Origin: Mesorhizobium sp. M00.F.Ca.ET.216.01.1.1
Lineage (GTDB): Bacteria; Pseudomonadota; Alphaproteobacteria; Rhizobiales; Rhizobiaceae
Direction of reading: 5' to 3'
DNA: 64,000 bases
Assembly: GCF_004010325.2 (NCBI RefSeq)
Contig: NZ_SADR02000002.1
Span: 186,001-250,000, forward strand
Shown here: positions 36,915-45,102 of the stretch, one piece after another
Numbering within the stretch: the first letter of the stretch is position 1
How the letters are laid out: the number at the start of each line of letters is the position of its first letter
Notes under the pieces: generated by a model
Told to the model about the DNA's origin: nothing
The model's database searches: none
What the model saw: only the letters and a program-made list of their open reading frames with translations
Made by a program: the position numbers and the translations under genes

Positions 36915-37214
36915 TCAGTTCAGCGGAACGACGATTTCGGAGCGCCGCGGACGCTGCCCGTCCTTGCCCGGGACAAGAATGACGATGACGCAGACCGGCT
37001 GGCCGCCGCGCGTCGATTGCGAGGCCTTGGCCAAGGTGCCGCCATTCTGCTCGGCAACCTGCTGGCCGATCGCGTAGCAATCGGACGCGGCCAGCACGAC
37101 CGGCTGAACCTGATCGGGCACGACGACCGGCATCGCCGTCGCCTGCAACGCAAACAGGCCGGCTGCTGAGAGCGCCAGTGTCGCGGTTCGGAAATGGGAG
37201 AGAAGCGTTTTCAT
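36915..37214 (-). CDS. Small secreted protein, FeuN candidate
   Basis: A 99-residue exported protein: signal peptide about residues 1-27 (HFRTATLALSAAGLFALQAT), mature part with SDCYAIGQQVAEQNGGTLAK and QPVCVIVILVPGKDGQRP; the two cysteines may form a disulphide. It lies 116 bases upstream of feuP on the same strand. In Sinorhizobium a small periplasmic protein, FeuN, is encoded just before feuP and inhibits FeuPQ signalling; position, size and export all fit. I cannot compare sequences directly, so the name is a proposal. ATG 37214. Confidence 0.65.
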   Translation of the reverse strand: MKTLLSHFRTATLALSAAGLFALQATAMPVVVPDQVQPVVLAASDCYAIGQQVAEQNGGTLAKASQSTRGGQPVCVIVILVPGKDGQRPRRSEIVVPLN

Positions 37215-37463
37215 GGCCAGCGTTGTAACGCATCGGTGCTGAACGTGAAATGAACGGTGATCGCCCGAAAATACATGCCCGCCACACCCCTGAAGCGCGA
37301 GACAACCGAATGGCGATTTCGCCGCCTCGGCAAGACCCCTCAAAGCAACCTAACCTTCCGATGCTTCGTCGACAACCGGGCCAAGGTGGCGATTGATCCC
37401 GCGGCAGTGCCAGCGCGGGTTCGCCCAACACCTGTCGCTTGGCAACTGTCGGTCGGCAAGGCG

Positions 37464-37871
37464 TCAGGCGTCCTCGATCACGGCGCGAAAGCGCAGCAGC
37501 CCGTGATGGGCCGAAAGATCCTCGTCGTAACGGGACTCGGTGAATTCGAGCCTGAGACGGGCGCGGTGATGCTCATCCAATGCAAGTACGGCGTCCTGGA
37601 GGCGGGCGCTGACCAGTTCCATGATATCGAGCGTCTCCTGCTTGGCCTCGGACTTCGACCAGACATGCAGCGTGACAAGCTGCTCGGCGTCATTCTCCGC
37701 GCCTGTCACCCAATCGTAGACGCTGGTCCGGCCGAAGGTCATATAGGGAAATTTGGCATTCGCCGGGACATGGTCGAACAATCTTGCGCCGCCCAGCGCC
37801 GCCGATAAGGACGCATCGCTATTCAGCGCTTCGAACAAGGCTCGCTGCAATTCGGCGGCCGGCGTGGTCAT
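37464..37871 (-). CDS. DUF3168 protein (phage tail/gene-transfer-agent head-tail component)
   Basis: A 135-residue protein beginning MTTPAAELQRALFEALNSDA and containing LFDHVPANAKFPYMTFGRTS, AEQLVTLHVWSKSEAKQETL and ESRYDEDLSAHHGLLRFRAV, the DUF3168 pattern found in phage and gene transfer agent head-tail completion proteins. ATG 37871 has a GGGAGAAG site. No other capsid or tail gene is near, so it is an isolated part of a gene-transfer-agent set located elsewhere, or a remnant that stays intact. There are no frameshifts. Confidence 0.82.
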   Translation of the reverse strand: MTTPAAELQRALFEALNSDASLSAALGGARLFDHVPANAKFPYMTFGRTSVYDWVTGAENDAEQLVTLHVWSKSEAKQETLDIMELVSARLQDAVLALDEHHRARLRLEFTESRYDEDLSAHHGLLRFRAVIEDA

Positions 37872-37987
37872 CCGTCTTCTCCCCTCGCCGTCGCAATTCA
37901 ACATGCTCTCCCACGCAGCGTAGCCGCGTTCCAGATATTCCGCCAGATCGCGGCATCCGTCGTGGGACGCGGCCTCGAGGCCAAAGT

Positions 37988-38254
37988 TCAGCGAAAGTCA
38001 GCCGCCGTCAGCACATACATGCTCTTGTGGCTGCGGGAGTAGGCGTTCCTGGCGACGTCATGGATGGAACCGGCAGCCGCGTCGAAGGCCGCGAGATAGG
38101 TGGCTTCGGCCGTCACTGTCCCCGGCAGTGCCTCCGAGATGGCGTCTGCATCGACAAGGAAAGAAATCTGCGACATGCCGTCATAGCCGGCGAAACGGAT
38201 CCGCTTGCTCGCCTCGTCGTAGCTGCGGCTTCGATTGGGAAACGTCAGGCTCAT
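37988..38254 (-). CDS. DUF1488 domain protein
   Basis: An 88-residue protein: MSLTFPNRSRSYDEASKRIR, FAGYDGMSQISFLVDADAIS, AFDAAAGSIHDVARNAYSRS, YVLTAADF. This matches DUF1488, a short family of unknown function common in proteobacteria. Its ATG at 38254 overlaps the stop of the upstream basic protein in TGATG, so the two are translated together. Residues MYVLTAADF at the end are the family's typical closing motif. It may bind nucleic acid through its partner, which is speculation. Confidence 0.82.
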   Translation of the reverse strand: MSLTFPNRSRSYDEASKRIRFAGYDGMSQISFLVDADAISEALPGTVTAEATYLAAFDAAAGSIHDVARNAYSRSHKSMYVLTAADFR

Positions 38255-38514
38255 CACTTGCCTCCCTTAGCGGCTCCGGCTTTTTTGACTACCGCCCGCT
38301 TTTTCCTGGGGGCTACGGGATTCAGGGCTTCCGCCGCGCGGTCGGCCGCTTCCTTGGCCAGCCGCAATTCCCGCAGCCTTGCCGTCTTGGCGATCCTGGC
38401 CTTGGCCTCGGACAGGTATTCGGCTGTTGCCTTGTTTCGCTCCGCCGTTTTCTTCTGCTGGTCGATGAAGCGTGCTTCGGCTTTTTGCATGATATTTTGA
38501 TTGCTTTCGGCCAT
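38254..38514 (-). CDS. Small basic coiled-coil protein, partner of DUF1488
   Basis: An 86-residue protein dominated by one charged helix (KAEARFIDQQKKTAERNKAT, YLSEAKARIAKTARLRELRL) and a Lys/Arg/Ala tail (APRKKRAVVKKAGAAKGGK) resembling histone-H1-type basic tails. Similar proteins next to DUF1488 genes have, as I recall, been annotated as transcriptional regulators without proof. It has no helix-turn-helix that I can see. The tail suggests DNA or RNA contact. It is preceded by the AT-rich region at 38515-38714 that must hold its promoter. Confidence 0.7.
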   Translation of the reverse strand: MAESNQNIMQKAEARFIDQQKKTAERNKATAEYLSEAKARIAKTARLRELRLAKEAADRAAEALNPVAPRKKRAVVKKAGAAKGGK

Positions 38515-38714
38515 CGTGGAAAATCTCCTTGCGGCTGAGGTCGTTAAAATGAGTTTCCCTGTTTAAATAGGTATTTGGCTAAGAAAATCAATGTTTTTCG
38601 GTATTTCGTCAATGATCAAGCGGCTTGGAACTAATAATCAGAATAATACTTATGGATATTTAATTTTGCCCATGAACAAGCTTCAGCATTCCTATCCGCC
38701 GAGTGACGCCCCCC
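38515..38714. other. AT-rich intergenic region
   Basis: About 200 bases between the DUF1488 pair and the LysR gene. Positions about 38545-38680 are strikingly A/T-rich against a high-GC background, with TTTAAATAGG, AATAATCAGAATAATAC and GGATATTTAATTTTG. Likely promoter for the DUF1488 pair and a candidate target for MucR-type regulators, which favour AT-rich DNA. No gene seen. Confidence 0.55.
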
Positions 38715-39611
38715 TCACCGCGCCTCACCGCTGATCAATACGGCATGGTCCTTGATGACCGAAGCAACGAAGCGGATGACGGCACGCACGGGCGCCTCCG
38801 CCCCGATTTCGCGGCGATAGACGAGCGAAACGGGATGGCTGCCGAGGATGTCAGGGGCAAGGCGCAACATCCGCGGCTCGGACTCGGCCAACATGCAAGG
38901 CATCACGGCAAGACCGGCGCCGCTCAGAGCCGCCGCCAGCATTTCCGTCATTTCGGCAACGCGAAACACTGTCGTCGCGCCGGCGCCATGCGCCTCTATC
39001 CATTTGGCGCCGGGTACGCCGGCAAGGCTGGCGTGAAATCCAATGATCTCGTGTCCGGCCAGTTGGCGAGGATCGATGGGCATCGGGTGGCGGTCGAGAT
39101 AGCGCTGGGAGGCGTAAATCGACCAGCCCGCGACACAGAGCTTCTGCGCTATCAAACTGTCGTCGCCCACAACGCCAACCCTGACCGCAAGGTCCGCCTC
39201 GCCACGCTGCAGATCGACGGGCCGACTGCCACTCGTCAATTCGAGATTGATATTGGCATGGGTTTTATGGAAAGCGGCCATGGACTGGCCAAAGAGAGAG
39301 CTGAACCCGGACGGGAGCGCCAGCCGAACGCGGTTCTTGCCGGAGCGCACAAGGGCCGTCAATGCCTGCATGGCACGCTCGAGATCGTCGCCGAGCGGCA
39401 GCAATTTCCGGCCGAGCGGCGTGATCTCGATGCCATGCGGCCTTCGCACGACAAGCGAGACGCCGAGCGCACCTTCGAGGGCAGTCAGGCGCCGGCTGAT
39501 CGTCGTGTGCCGCACACCAAGCGCGCGCGCCGCGCCCGACAACGTCCCCGCGCGCGCAGCAGCGAGGAAATAGCGCAAGTCGTTCCAGTCCGGTTCGCCG
39601 GTTTTGATCAC
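38715..39611 (-). CDS. LysR-family transcriptional regulator
   Basis: A regulator of about 298 residues: N-terminal winged helix (DWNDLRYFLAAARAGTLSGA, ARALGVRHTTISRRLTALEG) and the LysR substrate-binding domain (VRLALPSGFSSLFGQSM, GEADLAVRVG, GHEIIGFHASLAG, GLAVMPCMLAE). Start GTG 39611 is chosen because it precedes the first helix; the frame runs far upstream only because it is antisense to the methyltransferase gene. It is divergent from the methyltransferase/NAD(P)-binding pair, the usual arrangement for a LysR protein controlling its neighbours. The inducer is unknown. Confidence 0.9.
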   Translation of the reverse strand: MIKTGEPDWNDLRYFLAAARAGTLSGAARALGVRHTTISRRLTALEGALGVSLVVRRPHGIEITPLGRKLLPLGDDLERAMQALTALVRSGKNRVRLALPSGFSSLFGQSMAAFHKTHANINLELTSGSRPVDLQRGEADLAVRVGVVGDDSLIAQKLCVAGWSIYASQRYLDRHPMPIDPRQLAGHEIIGFHASLAGVPGAKWIEAHGAGATTVFRVAEMTEMLAAALSGAGLAVMPCMLAESEPRMLRLAPDILGSHPVSLVYRREIGAEAPVRAVIRFVASVIKDHAVLISGEAR

Positions 39612-39738
39612 GATCCATTCTAGAACAATTCGCTGCAAGGCGCCTGTGCGGTTTTGCACAGGCATGCACGAAAATCGCAAATCGCCTGAGCATGCCGGCC
39701 GCGCGAGGATGGGCCTGATCCAATTCAGGGAGCAAACG

Positions 39739-40632
39739 ATGGACATAGAAGGCCTGCGAACGATAGTGGCCCGGCACGCAGCGTCGGCCAATGCACTTGT
39801 GGCACTCGGCCTGGCGATGGATGCGCGCGTGCGCGGCACGACGCTCGACGGCGATGCAGCCCGGCGCACCGAAGCGGTGCTTGGCGAACTCGGCGTCTCC
39901 GGCATCGTGGCAAGTGCGAACGCGGTCGAACTTGCCCCGGTGCTGGCCAGCATCCAGGTCGACCTGCTGTCAGGCGGCAAGCTGCTGTCGGAACGATCCG
40001 CAAGTGCGCAAGCCCTGGAAGCCAGCTTGCGGCAAGCCTTCGGCGATGTCTCGGCCGGCTTCCCGGCTCTGTTCAAGCGGCTGATCGCGCCACAACTCGC
40101 CGACTTGCCGGAGCGGCTCGACGCGCCGGGCGCGGCCTTCCTGGATATCGGCGTCGGTGTCGGCGCCCTGTCGGTGTCGATGCTTCGGCAATGGCCAGGC
40201 CTCAGGGCGGTCGGCGTCGATCCCCTGCCTGAGGCTATCGCGCAGGCGCAGTCCAATGTCAGGGCGGCCGGGCTCGAACATCGCATCGAACTGCGCACCG
40301 GCCTCGGCCAGGATATCACCGACAAGGACGCGTTCGACCTTGTCTTCGTGCCAAGCGCGTTCATTCCCGAGCCACATGTCAGGGCCATCGTCCAGCGCAG
40401 CCAGACCGCGTTGCGGCCGGGCGGCTGGCTGCTGCTGGCGATGGTCAATCCAGGACCGGACACCCTGGGAGACGCCCTCACCCGCTTCCGCACCACTGTC
40501 TGGGGCGGCACGGTGTTCGAGAAAGGCGCGGCCCAGGCCCTTGCCGAACAGTGCGGCTACACAGACAGCCGGTTGCTGCCCGGCCCGACCGGGGCGCCCG
40601 TCGCCTTCGTCGCCGGACGCAAGCCGGGCTGA
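39739..40632 (+). CDS. SAM-dependent methyltransferase (class I)
   Basis: A 297-residue enzyme. The first 120 residues (DIEGLRTIVARHAASANALV, VELAPVLASIQVDLLSGGKL) look like an O-methyltransferase dimerisation helix bundle. Then comes the Rossmann domain with AAFLDIGVGVGALSVSML (motif I), GLRAVGVDPLPEAIAQAQSN (motif II), FDLVFVPSAFIPEPH and LRPGGWLLLAMVNP. ATG 39739 has an AGGGAG site. It forms a two-gene unit with the NAD(P)-binding protein (23-base gap) and is divergent from a LysR regulator. A small-molecule methyltransferase is likely; the substrate is unknown. Confidence 0.87.
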   Translation: MDIEGLRTIVARHAASANALVALGLAMDARVRGTTLDGDAARRTEAVLGELGVSGIVASANAVELAPVLASIQVDLLSGGKLLSERSASAQALEASLRQAFGDVSAGFPALFKRLIAPQLADLPERLDAPGAAFLDIGVGVGALSVSMLRQWPGLRAVGVDPLPEAIAQAQSNVRAAGLEHRIELRTGLGQDITDKDAFDLVFVPSAFIPEPHVRAIVQRSQTALRPGGWLLLAMVNPGPDTLGDALTRFRTTVWGGTVFEKGAAQALAEQCGYTDSRLLPGPTGAPVAFVAGRKPG

Positions 40633-40655
40633 CCACTCTCCTCTCAGGGAGGCGG

Positions 40656-41291
40656 ATGATGAAACTGCTGGTCTTTGGTGCCTCCGGCGCGACGGGACGC
40701 GCCCTTGTCTCGACGGCACTGGCAGACGGCCACACAGTGACCGCCTTCGTCCGCACGCCGGGCAAGCTTGCCATCAGCCATGAAAACCTGAGGGTGATCG
40801 TCGGCAATGTCGCCGATCAACAGGCGGTTGAGCGCGCTGTTGCCGGGCATGACGCGGTTTTCAGTTGTCTCGGCGTCGGTGTGCCGCTGAAACACGACCC
40901 GGCGGTGGTTGCCGGCATCGGCTTCATCATCGCAGCCATGCAAAAAGCTGGCCCTGCGCGGTTCATCTACCTTTCATTCCTTGGCGTCTGCGACAGCCGG
41001 CGGCAATTGGGGCCGTTGCTCGGCGGCGTCATCGTGCCGCTTGTGCTGCGGCATGAGGTGGCCGACCATGAGGCCAAGGAAAGGCTTATCGTCGAATCCA
41101 GCCTCGACTGGACGATCGTGCGGCCACCCAGGCTGAGCAATGGAGCGGCAACCGGTGAATTCCGCCATGGAATTGGCGTCCGCGCGGCGTCCCTGCTGCC
41201 GACACTGGCGCGTGCCGACGTGGCGGCCTTCATGCTCGGCCTGATCAGCGATGCCACCTATTCGCGCCGGGCGGTGGCCCTCCTGCGCTGA
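40656..41291 (+). CDS. NAD(P)H-binding atypical short-chain dehydrogenase (NmrA/BVR-B-like)
   Basis: A 211-residue protein with MKLLVFGASGATGRALVSTA (Rossmann GxxGxxG), GHTVTAFVRTPGKL, VIVGNVADQQAVERAVAGHD, DAVFSCLGV, RFIYLSFLGV and ESSLDWTIVRPPRLSNG, the pattern of atypical SDR proteins related to biliverdin reductase B and NmrA. It either reduces a small substrate or senses the NADP ratio. A good AGGGAGG site precedes ATG 40656. It is second in a unit with the methyltransferase. Confidence 0.88.
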   Translation: MMKLLVFGASGATGRALVSTALADGHTVTAFVRTPGKLAISHENLRVIVGNVADQQAVERAVAGHDAVFSCLGVGVPLKHDPAVVAGIGFIIAAMQKAGPARFIYLSFLGVCDSRRQLGPLLGGVIVPLVLRHEVADHEAKERLIVESSLDWTIVRPPRLSNGAATGEFRHGIGVRAASLLPTLARADVAAFMLGLISDATYSRRAVALLR

Positions 41292-41294
41292 TCC

Positions 41295-41480
41295 TCAAGA
41301 GACCGAGGCTGCGCCGCCCCGTTTGAATTCGTCGAGAATGCCGGCATTGGCGGCGGCCGGGGCCGGCGGCCGGAAATCGGCAAGCAGCCGTTTCCAGATG
41401 CCGGTGGCACGTTCAGTCGCGGTTCTTGAGCCGGCCGACGTAGCGCATTTCCTGCGTTTTATCGCGGCGCGGTGACAGCG
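41295..41480 (-). other. Possible C-terminal gene remnant in a 363-base gap
   Basis: The gap 41292-41654 has no intact gene. On the minus strand a frame reading TATERATGIWKRLLADFRPP and then ANAGILDEFKRGGAASVS ends at a TGA (41297-41295), with coding-like codon use but no start or upstream domain. It might be the tail of a deleted gene. I could not identify the family. The remaining sequence to 41654 shows nothing clear beyond the promoter area of the PBP gene. Confidence 0.25.
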
Positions 41481-41654
41481 GACGCGGATGCATCCCGCAG
41501 AGTGCTGCCTTTCCCGTCAACAAACCTCACGGCATGAGCCCCTTGCCCTTGTGAGCGGCACCAAAATGGACGAATAGTCTTCACCGGTGCGCCGTCCTGA
41601 AATTGCCAGCATGCAGCCTTCAGGTCGCGGCGTCGCCTAGCCGGATTCCTGGAA

Positions 41655-43808
41655 ATGGCTTTGAAACCACGCAAGAGAAGAGGTCCAATCGCCGCAACGC
41701 TGCTGGCGGTGGACGCATGGCTCGATTCCTCGCTCTACGAAATCGGCTTCAGGGCGCGCCAGTTCTGGGAGGCGGCCACCATCTTCTTTCGACGCTTCCG
41801 CGTCACCGGCTGGCGCCGTGGCCTCGTCGAACTGTTGAGCGAAAGCTTCACGCTCGGCGCCGGCGGCATCGTCGTCCTGCTGGCGCTGGCCTTGCCGGCT
41901 TTCCAGATAACCGACGGAGACTGGCGTACCCAGGGCGACTTCGCCGTCACCTTCCTCGATCGCTACGGCAACGAGATCGGTCAGCGCGGCATCATCCAGC
42001 GCGATTCGGTGCCGGTAGACGAGATGCCCGACCACGTCATCAAGGCGGTGCTGGCCACAGAGGACCGGCGTTTCTTCGACCATTACGGCATCGATGTGCT
42101 CGGTCTTTCGCGCGCGATCTTCGAGAATGTGCGGGCCAATTCCGTCGTGCAGGGTGGCTCGAGCATCACCCAGCAGCTGGCCAAGAACCTGTTCCTGACC
42201 AATGAACGGACCTTAGAGCGCAAGATCAAGGAGGCCTTCCTGTCGCTCTGGCTCGAGGCCAATCTGTCGAAGAAGGAGATCCTGCAACTCTATCTCGACC
42301 GCGCCTATATGGGCGGCGGCACCTTCGGCATCGAAGCGGCGGCCGATTTCTATTTCGGCAAGAGCGTCAAGGATTTGAACCTTGCCGAGGCGGCGATGCT
42401 GGCCGGCCTGTTCAAGGCGCCGACCAAATACGCGCCGCACATAAACCTGCCCGCCGCTCGCGCCCGCGCCAATGTGGTGCTGTCCAACCTGGTCGACTCG
42501 GGCTTCATGACCGAGGGCCAGGTGCTGCAGGCCAGACTGCATCCGGCCGACGTCGTCGACCGCGGTGAGCAGAAGAGCCCGGACTATTTCCTCGACTGGG
42601 CCTTCGACGAGGTCAAGAAGGTCGCCGCCAGGTCCGGCCAGCACTCGCTGGTCGCCCACACCACCTTCGACGCCAATATCCAGAAGGCGGCCGAAGAATC
42701 GATGGAGTTCCATCTCCGCCAGTTCGGCAAGGAATACAACGTCACCGAAGGCGCGGTGGTGGTCATCGAGACCAACGGTGCGGTCAGGGCGATCGTCGGC
42801 GGCCGCGACTATGGCGCCAGTCAGTTCAACCGCGCCACCAAGGCGCTTCGCCAGACCGGCTCCTCGTTCAAACCCTATGTCTATGCGACGGCGATGGAAC
42901 ACGGCTTCACGCCGGATTCGGTTGTTTCCGGCGGTCCGATCAGCTGGGGCGGCTGGTCGCCCCACAATTACAATGGCGGATCGGCCGGCAAGGTGACGCT
43001 GATCACGGCGATCGCCAAATCGATCAACACCGTGCCGGTGCGGCTGGCCAAGGATCATCTCGGCATCAAGCCGATCAAGGCGATGGCCGAGGCGATGGGC
43101 GTCGAATCGCCGCTCGAATCGCACAAGACGATGGTGCTCGGCACATCGGGCATGACAGTGATGGACCAGGCGACAGGCTACAGCGTGTTCGCGCAGAACG
43201 GCTTTGTCGGCTCCCGCCACGGCATCACCCAGCTCGTTACCCGCACCGGCGAGGTGGTCTACGACTTCGCCAAGGATGCGCCGCCGCCGCACCGGGTGCT
43301 GTCTGAGCAGGCGCTGAAATACATGAACACCATGCTGGCGGCGGTGCCGGTGATCGGCACCGCCCGCCGCGCCGCCCTTCCAAACATCGTCATCGCCGGC
43401 AAGACCGGCACCACCCAGTCCTATCGCGATGCCTGGTTTGTCGGCTTTACCGGCAACTACACGGCCGCCGTCTGGCTCGGCAATGACGACTTCGCCCCGA
43501 CCAACAAGATGACCGGCGGCACGCTGCCGGCAATGGTGTGGCAGCGGCTGATGGTCTACGCGCACCAGAACATCGACCTCAAGCCGATCCCCGGCCTCGA
43601 TCATCCCTTCGTCGATGCCGACGTAGCGGCCAAGGCCGAGGAGGCGGAGAAGAAAAATGCCGAGCAGACCGCCGCCGATGCTGTCGCCGAGCGGCCACCG
43701 GTGCTGTCCAGCCGGACCACGCAGACGCTGCGGGAAATGACGAAACTGTTCCAATCGGCGCCCGTCCTCCCACCGCCGGCGGAGCCGGAGACCCTGTCGG
43801 CGCTTTGA
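41655..43808 (+). CDS. Class A penicillin-binding protein (transglycosylase/transpeptidase, PBP1-like)
   Basis: A 717-residue bifunctional peptidoglycan synthase. It has a cytoplasmic N-terminus, a membrane segment at about 75-92 (GAGGIVVLLALALPAF), a glycosyltransferase-51 domain (VLATEDRRFFDHYGID with catalytic Glu; GGSSITQQLAKNLFLTNERT; KKEILQLYLDRAYMGGGTFG) and a transpeptidase domain with TGSSFKPYVYATAM (SxxK), SIN in KSINTVPVRL and KTGTTQSYRDAWFVGFT. The C-terminal about 70 residues are Ala/Glu/Pro-rich. Single gene, ATG 41655. Confidence 0.93.
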   Translation: MALKPRKRRGPIAATLLAVDAWLDSSLYEIGFRARQFWEAATIFFRRFRVTGWRRGLVELLSESFTLGAGGIVVLLALALPAFQITDGDWRTQGDFAVTFLDRYGNEIGQRGIIQRDSVPVDEMPDHVIKAVLATEDRRFFDHYGIDVLGLSRAIFENVRANSVVQGGSSITQQLAKNLFLTNERTLERKIKEAFLSLWLEANLSKKEILQLYLDRAYMGGGTFGIEAAADFYFGKSVKDLNLAEAAMLAGLFKAPTKYAPHINLPAARARANVVLSNLVDSGFMTEGQVLQARLHPADVVDRGEQKSPDYFLDWAFDEVKKVAARSGQHSLVAHTTFDANIQKAAEESMEFHLRQFGKEYNVTEGAVVVIETNGAVRAIVGGRDYGASQFNRATKALRQTGSSFKPYVYATAMEHGFTPDSVVSGGPISWGGWSPHNYNGGSAGKVTLITAIAKSINTVPVRLAKDHLGIKPIKAMAEAMGVESPLESHKTMVLGTSGMTVMDQATGYSVFAQNGFVGSRHGITQLVTRTGEVVYDFAKDAPPPHRVLSEQALKYMNTMLAAVPVIGTARRAALPNIVIAGKTGTTQSYRDAWFVGFTGNYTAAVWLGNDDFAPTNKMTGGTLPAMVWQRLMVYAHQNIDLKPIPGLDHPFVDADVAAKAEEAEKKNAEQTAADAVAERPPVLSSRTTQTLREMTKLFQSAPVLPPPAEPETLSAL

Positions 43809-43892
43809 CGGCCAATTCCACTGGGGTCGGCTTGCTCTATCCCCTGCCCCGCGATATCCCCGAACGGCAATCCTTCTCGTTCTCGGTTCTTC

Positions 43893-44477
43893 ATGCTCAA
43901 GAACGCCTTCCTGACGCTGCTTTCGCTTGCCATAGCCATCGGCGGCGGTGGCGGCAGCGTCAGGTACGCGCTGGAAGCGCAGGACGGCGTCGGCGCGATC
44001 AGGATCGGCCAGTGGACCGCCTTTCCAGACATCGGCACCCAGGCAGCGGACCCCTATTCGAAGGCGCGTGTGGCGCGCGAGGGCGTGCTGGCGCTCGGGC
44101 AAGCCGAAGGGCTGTCCTTCATCGCCGAGCGCGATGCCGGCGGCCAACAGCTGAAGCGGCAATGCGCCTATAAGATCGAAGGCGGATTTCCCACTGCCCG
44201 GTTCTGGACCCTCTACGCCGCCGACCAGTCGCTCGGTGTTGTCAACACGGGCAAGTCGAGGCTTGCGGCGCTGCAATCCTACCAGGTGCTGCGCCAGCCC
44301 GACGATTCGGTGAGCATTTCCGTCGGCAACCGGCCGGCGCCCGGCAACTGGCTGCTGACCGACGGCTTCGGCAGGATGTATTTTGTACTCACCTTCTACG
44401 ATACGCCGATCGCCAGCAGCACCGGTCTCTCCGACGTGACGCTGCCCAGGATCGTGAAGGTCGGCTGCAATGCGTAG
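43893..44477 (+). CDS. DUF1214 membrane-anchored protein
   Basis: A 194-residue protein with an N-terminal anchor (about 4-24, NAFLTLLSLAIAIGGGGGSV) and a periplasmic domain containing DPYSKARVAREGVLALGQAE, FPTARFWTLYAADQSLGVVN and YFVLTFYDTPIASSTGLSDV, which matches DUF1214. In many bacteria DUF1254 and DUF1214 are fused in one protein with DUF1254 first. Here they are separate, DUF1214 is first, and its stop overlaps the next start by eight bases, so the two products are probably made together and may form one complex. Confidence 0.82.
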   Translation: MLKNAFLTLLSLAIAIGGGGGSVRYALEAQDGVGAIRIGQWTAFPDIGTQAADPYSKARVAREGVLALGQAEGLSFIAERDAGGQQLKRQCAYKIEGGFPTARFWTLYAADQSLGVVNTGKSRLAALQSYQVLRQPDDSVSISVGNRPAPGNWLLTDGFGRMYFVLTFYDTPIASSTGLSDVTLPRIVKVGCNA

Positions 44478-45018
44478 GCTGCTGCACGCCATCCTGCTCG
44501 GCCTGCTTGGCGCCGGCATCGTCCACATCGTCGTGCTGCTTTTGGTCCCGGAGTTTTCCGAACGCGACGCCTGGTCGCGGCTGGCCATGGCCTCGGACCT
44601 CTACAGGATGACCAGGCTCGACGCCGAGGCCGGCGGTGCGCCGGTGGTGAAGTCTGTCGATCCGTTGTTCTACGCGGCGGCCTGCCGCTTCGACCTGCGC
44701 GAGGGGATGGTGCGGATCAAGGCGCCGGGCAACGTGCCGTTCTGGTCAGTCTCCGTCTATGACCGCAGCGGTCACAACATCTACTCCTTCAACGATCACA
44801 GCGCGACCGGACGCGTGCTCGACACCGTCGTGCTTACGCCGGCGCAGATGATCGAGGTGCGCAAGGAGCTTCCCGAGGAGCTGCAGGGGGCGATCTTCGT
44901 CGAGGCGCCAATAGAGGAGGGCATATTCGTCATCCGCTCCTTCGTGCCCGACGACAGCTGGAAGCCGATCGTATCGCGGTTTCTCGAGCAGAGCTCCTGC
45001 GAGCTGCAAGACTACTGA
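44470..45018 (+). CDS. DUF1254 membrane-anchored protein
   Basis: A 182-residue protein: anchor about residues 4-28 (LLHAILLGLLGAGIVHIVVL), then SRLAMASDLYRMTRLDAEAG, YAAACRFDLREGMVRIKAPG, VPFWSVSVYDRSGHNIYSFN and GIFVIRSFVPDDSWKPIVSR, matching a shortened DUF1254 domain. It overlaps the DUF1214 gene by eight bases. The function of the family is not established. Two cysteines (ACRF and SSCEL) could pair in the periplasm. No terminator is obvious after it. Confidence 0.82.
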   Translation: MRRLLHAILLGLLGAGIVHIVVLLLVPEFSERDAWSRLAMASDLYRMTRLDAEAGGAPVVKSVDPLFYAAACRFDLREGMVRIKAPGNVPFWSVSVYDRSGHNIYSFNDHSATGRVLDTVVLTPAQMIEVRKELPEELQGAIFVEAPIEEGIFVIRSFVPDDSWKPIVSRFLEQSSCELQDY

Positions 45019-45102
45019 TCGGCTCGCGAAAGCCGGCCTTCGGCTGGCCGGTTTACGGCCCTGCAGCGATTCACGGTGTCAGAGCGTGCTTTGTGCGGCG
45101 CT

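Noticed and set aside
42213..44588. A 791-codon minus-strand frame opposite the penicillin-binding protein and DUF1214 genes
   Set aside because: No recognisable domains. The plus strand carries clear transglycosylase and transpeptidase motifs, so this frame is a compositional artefact.
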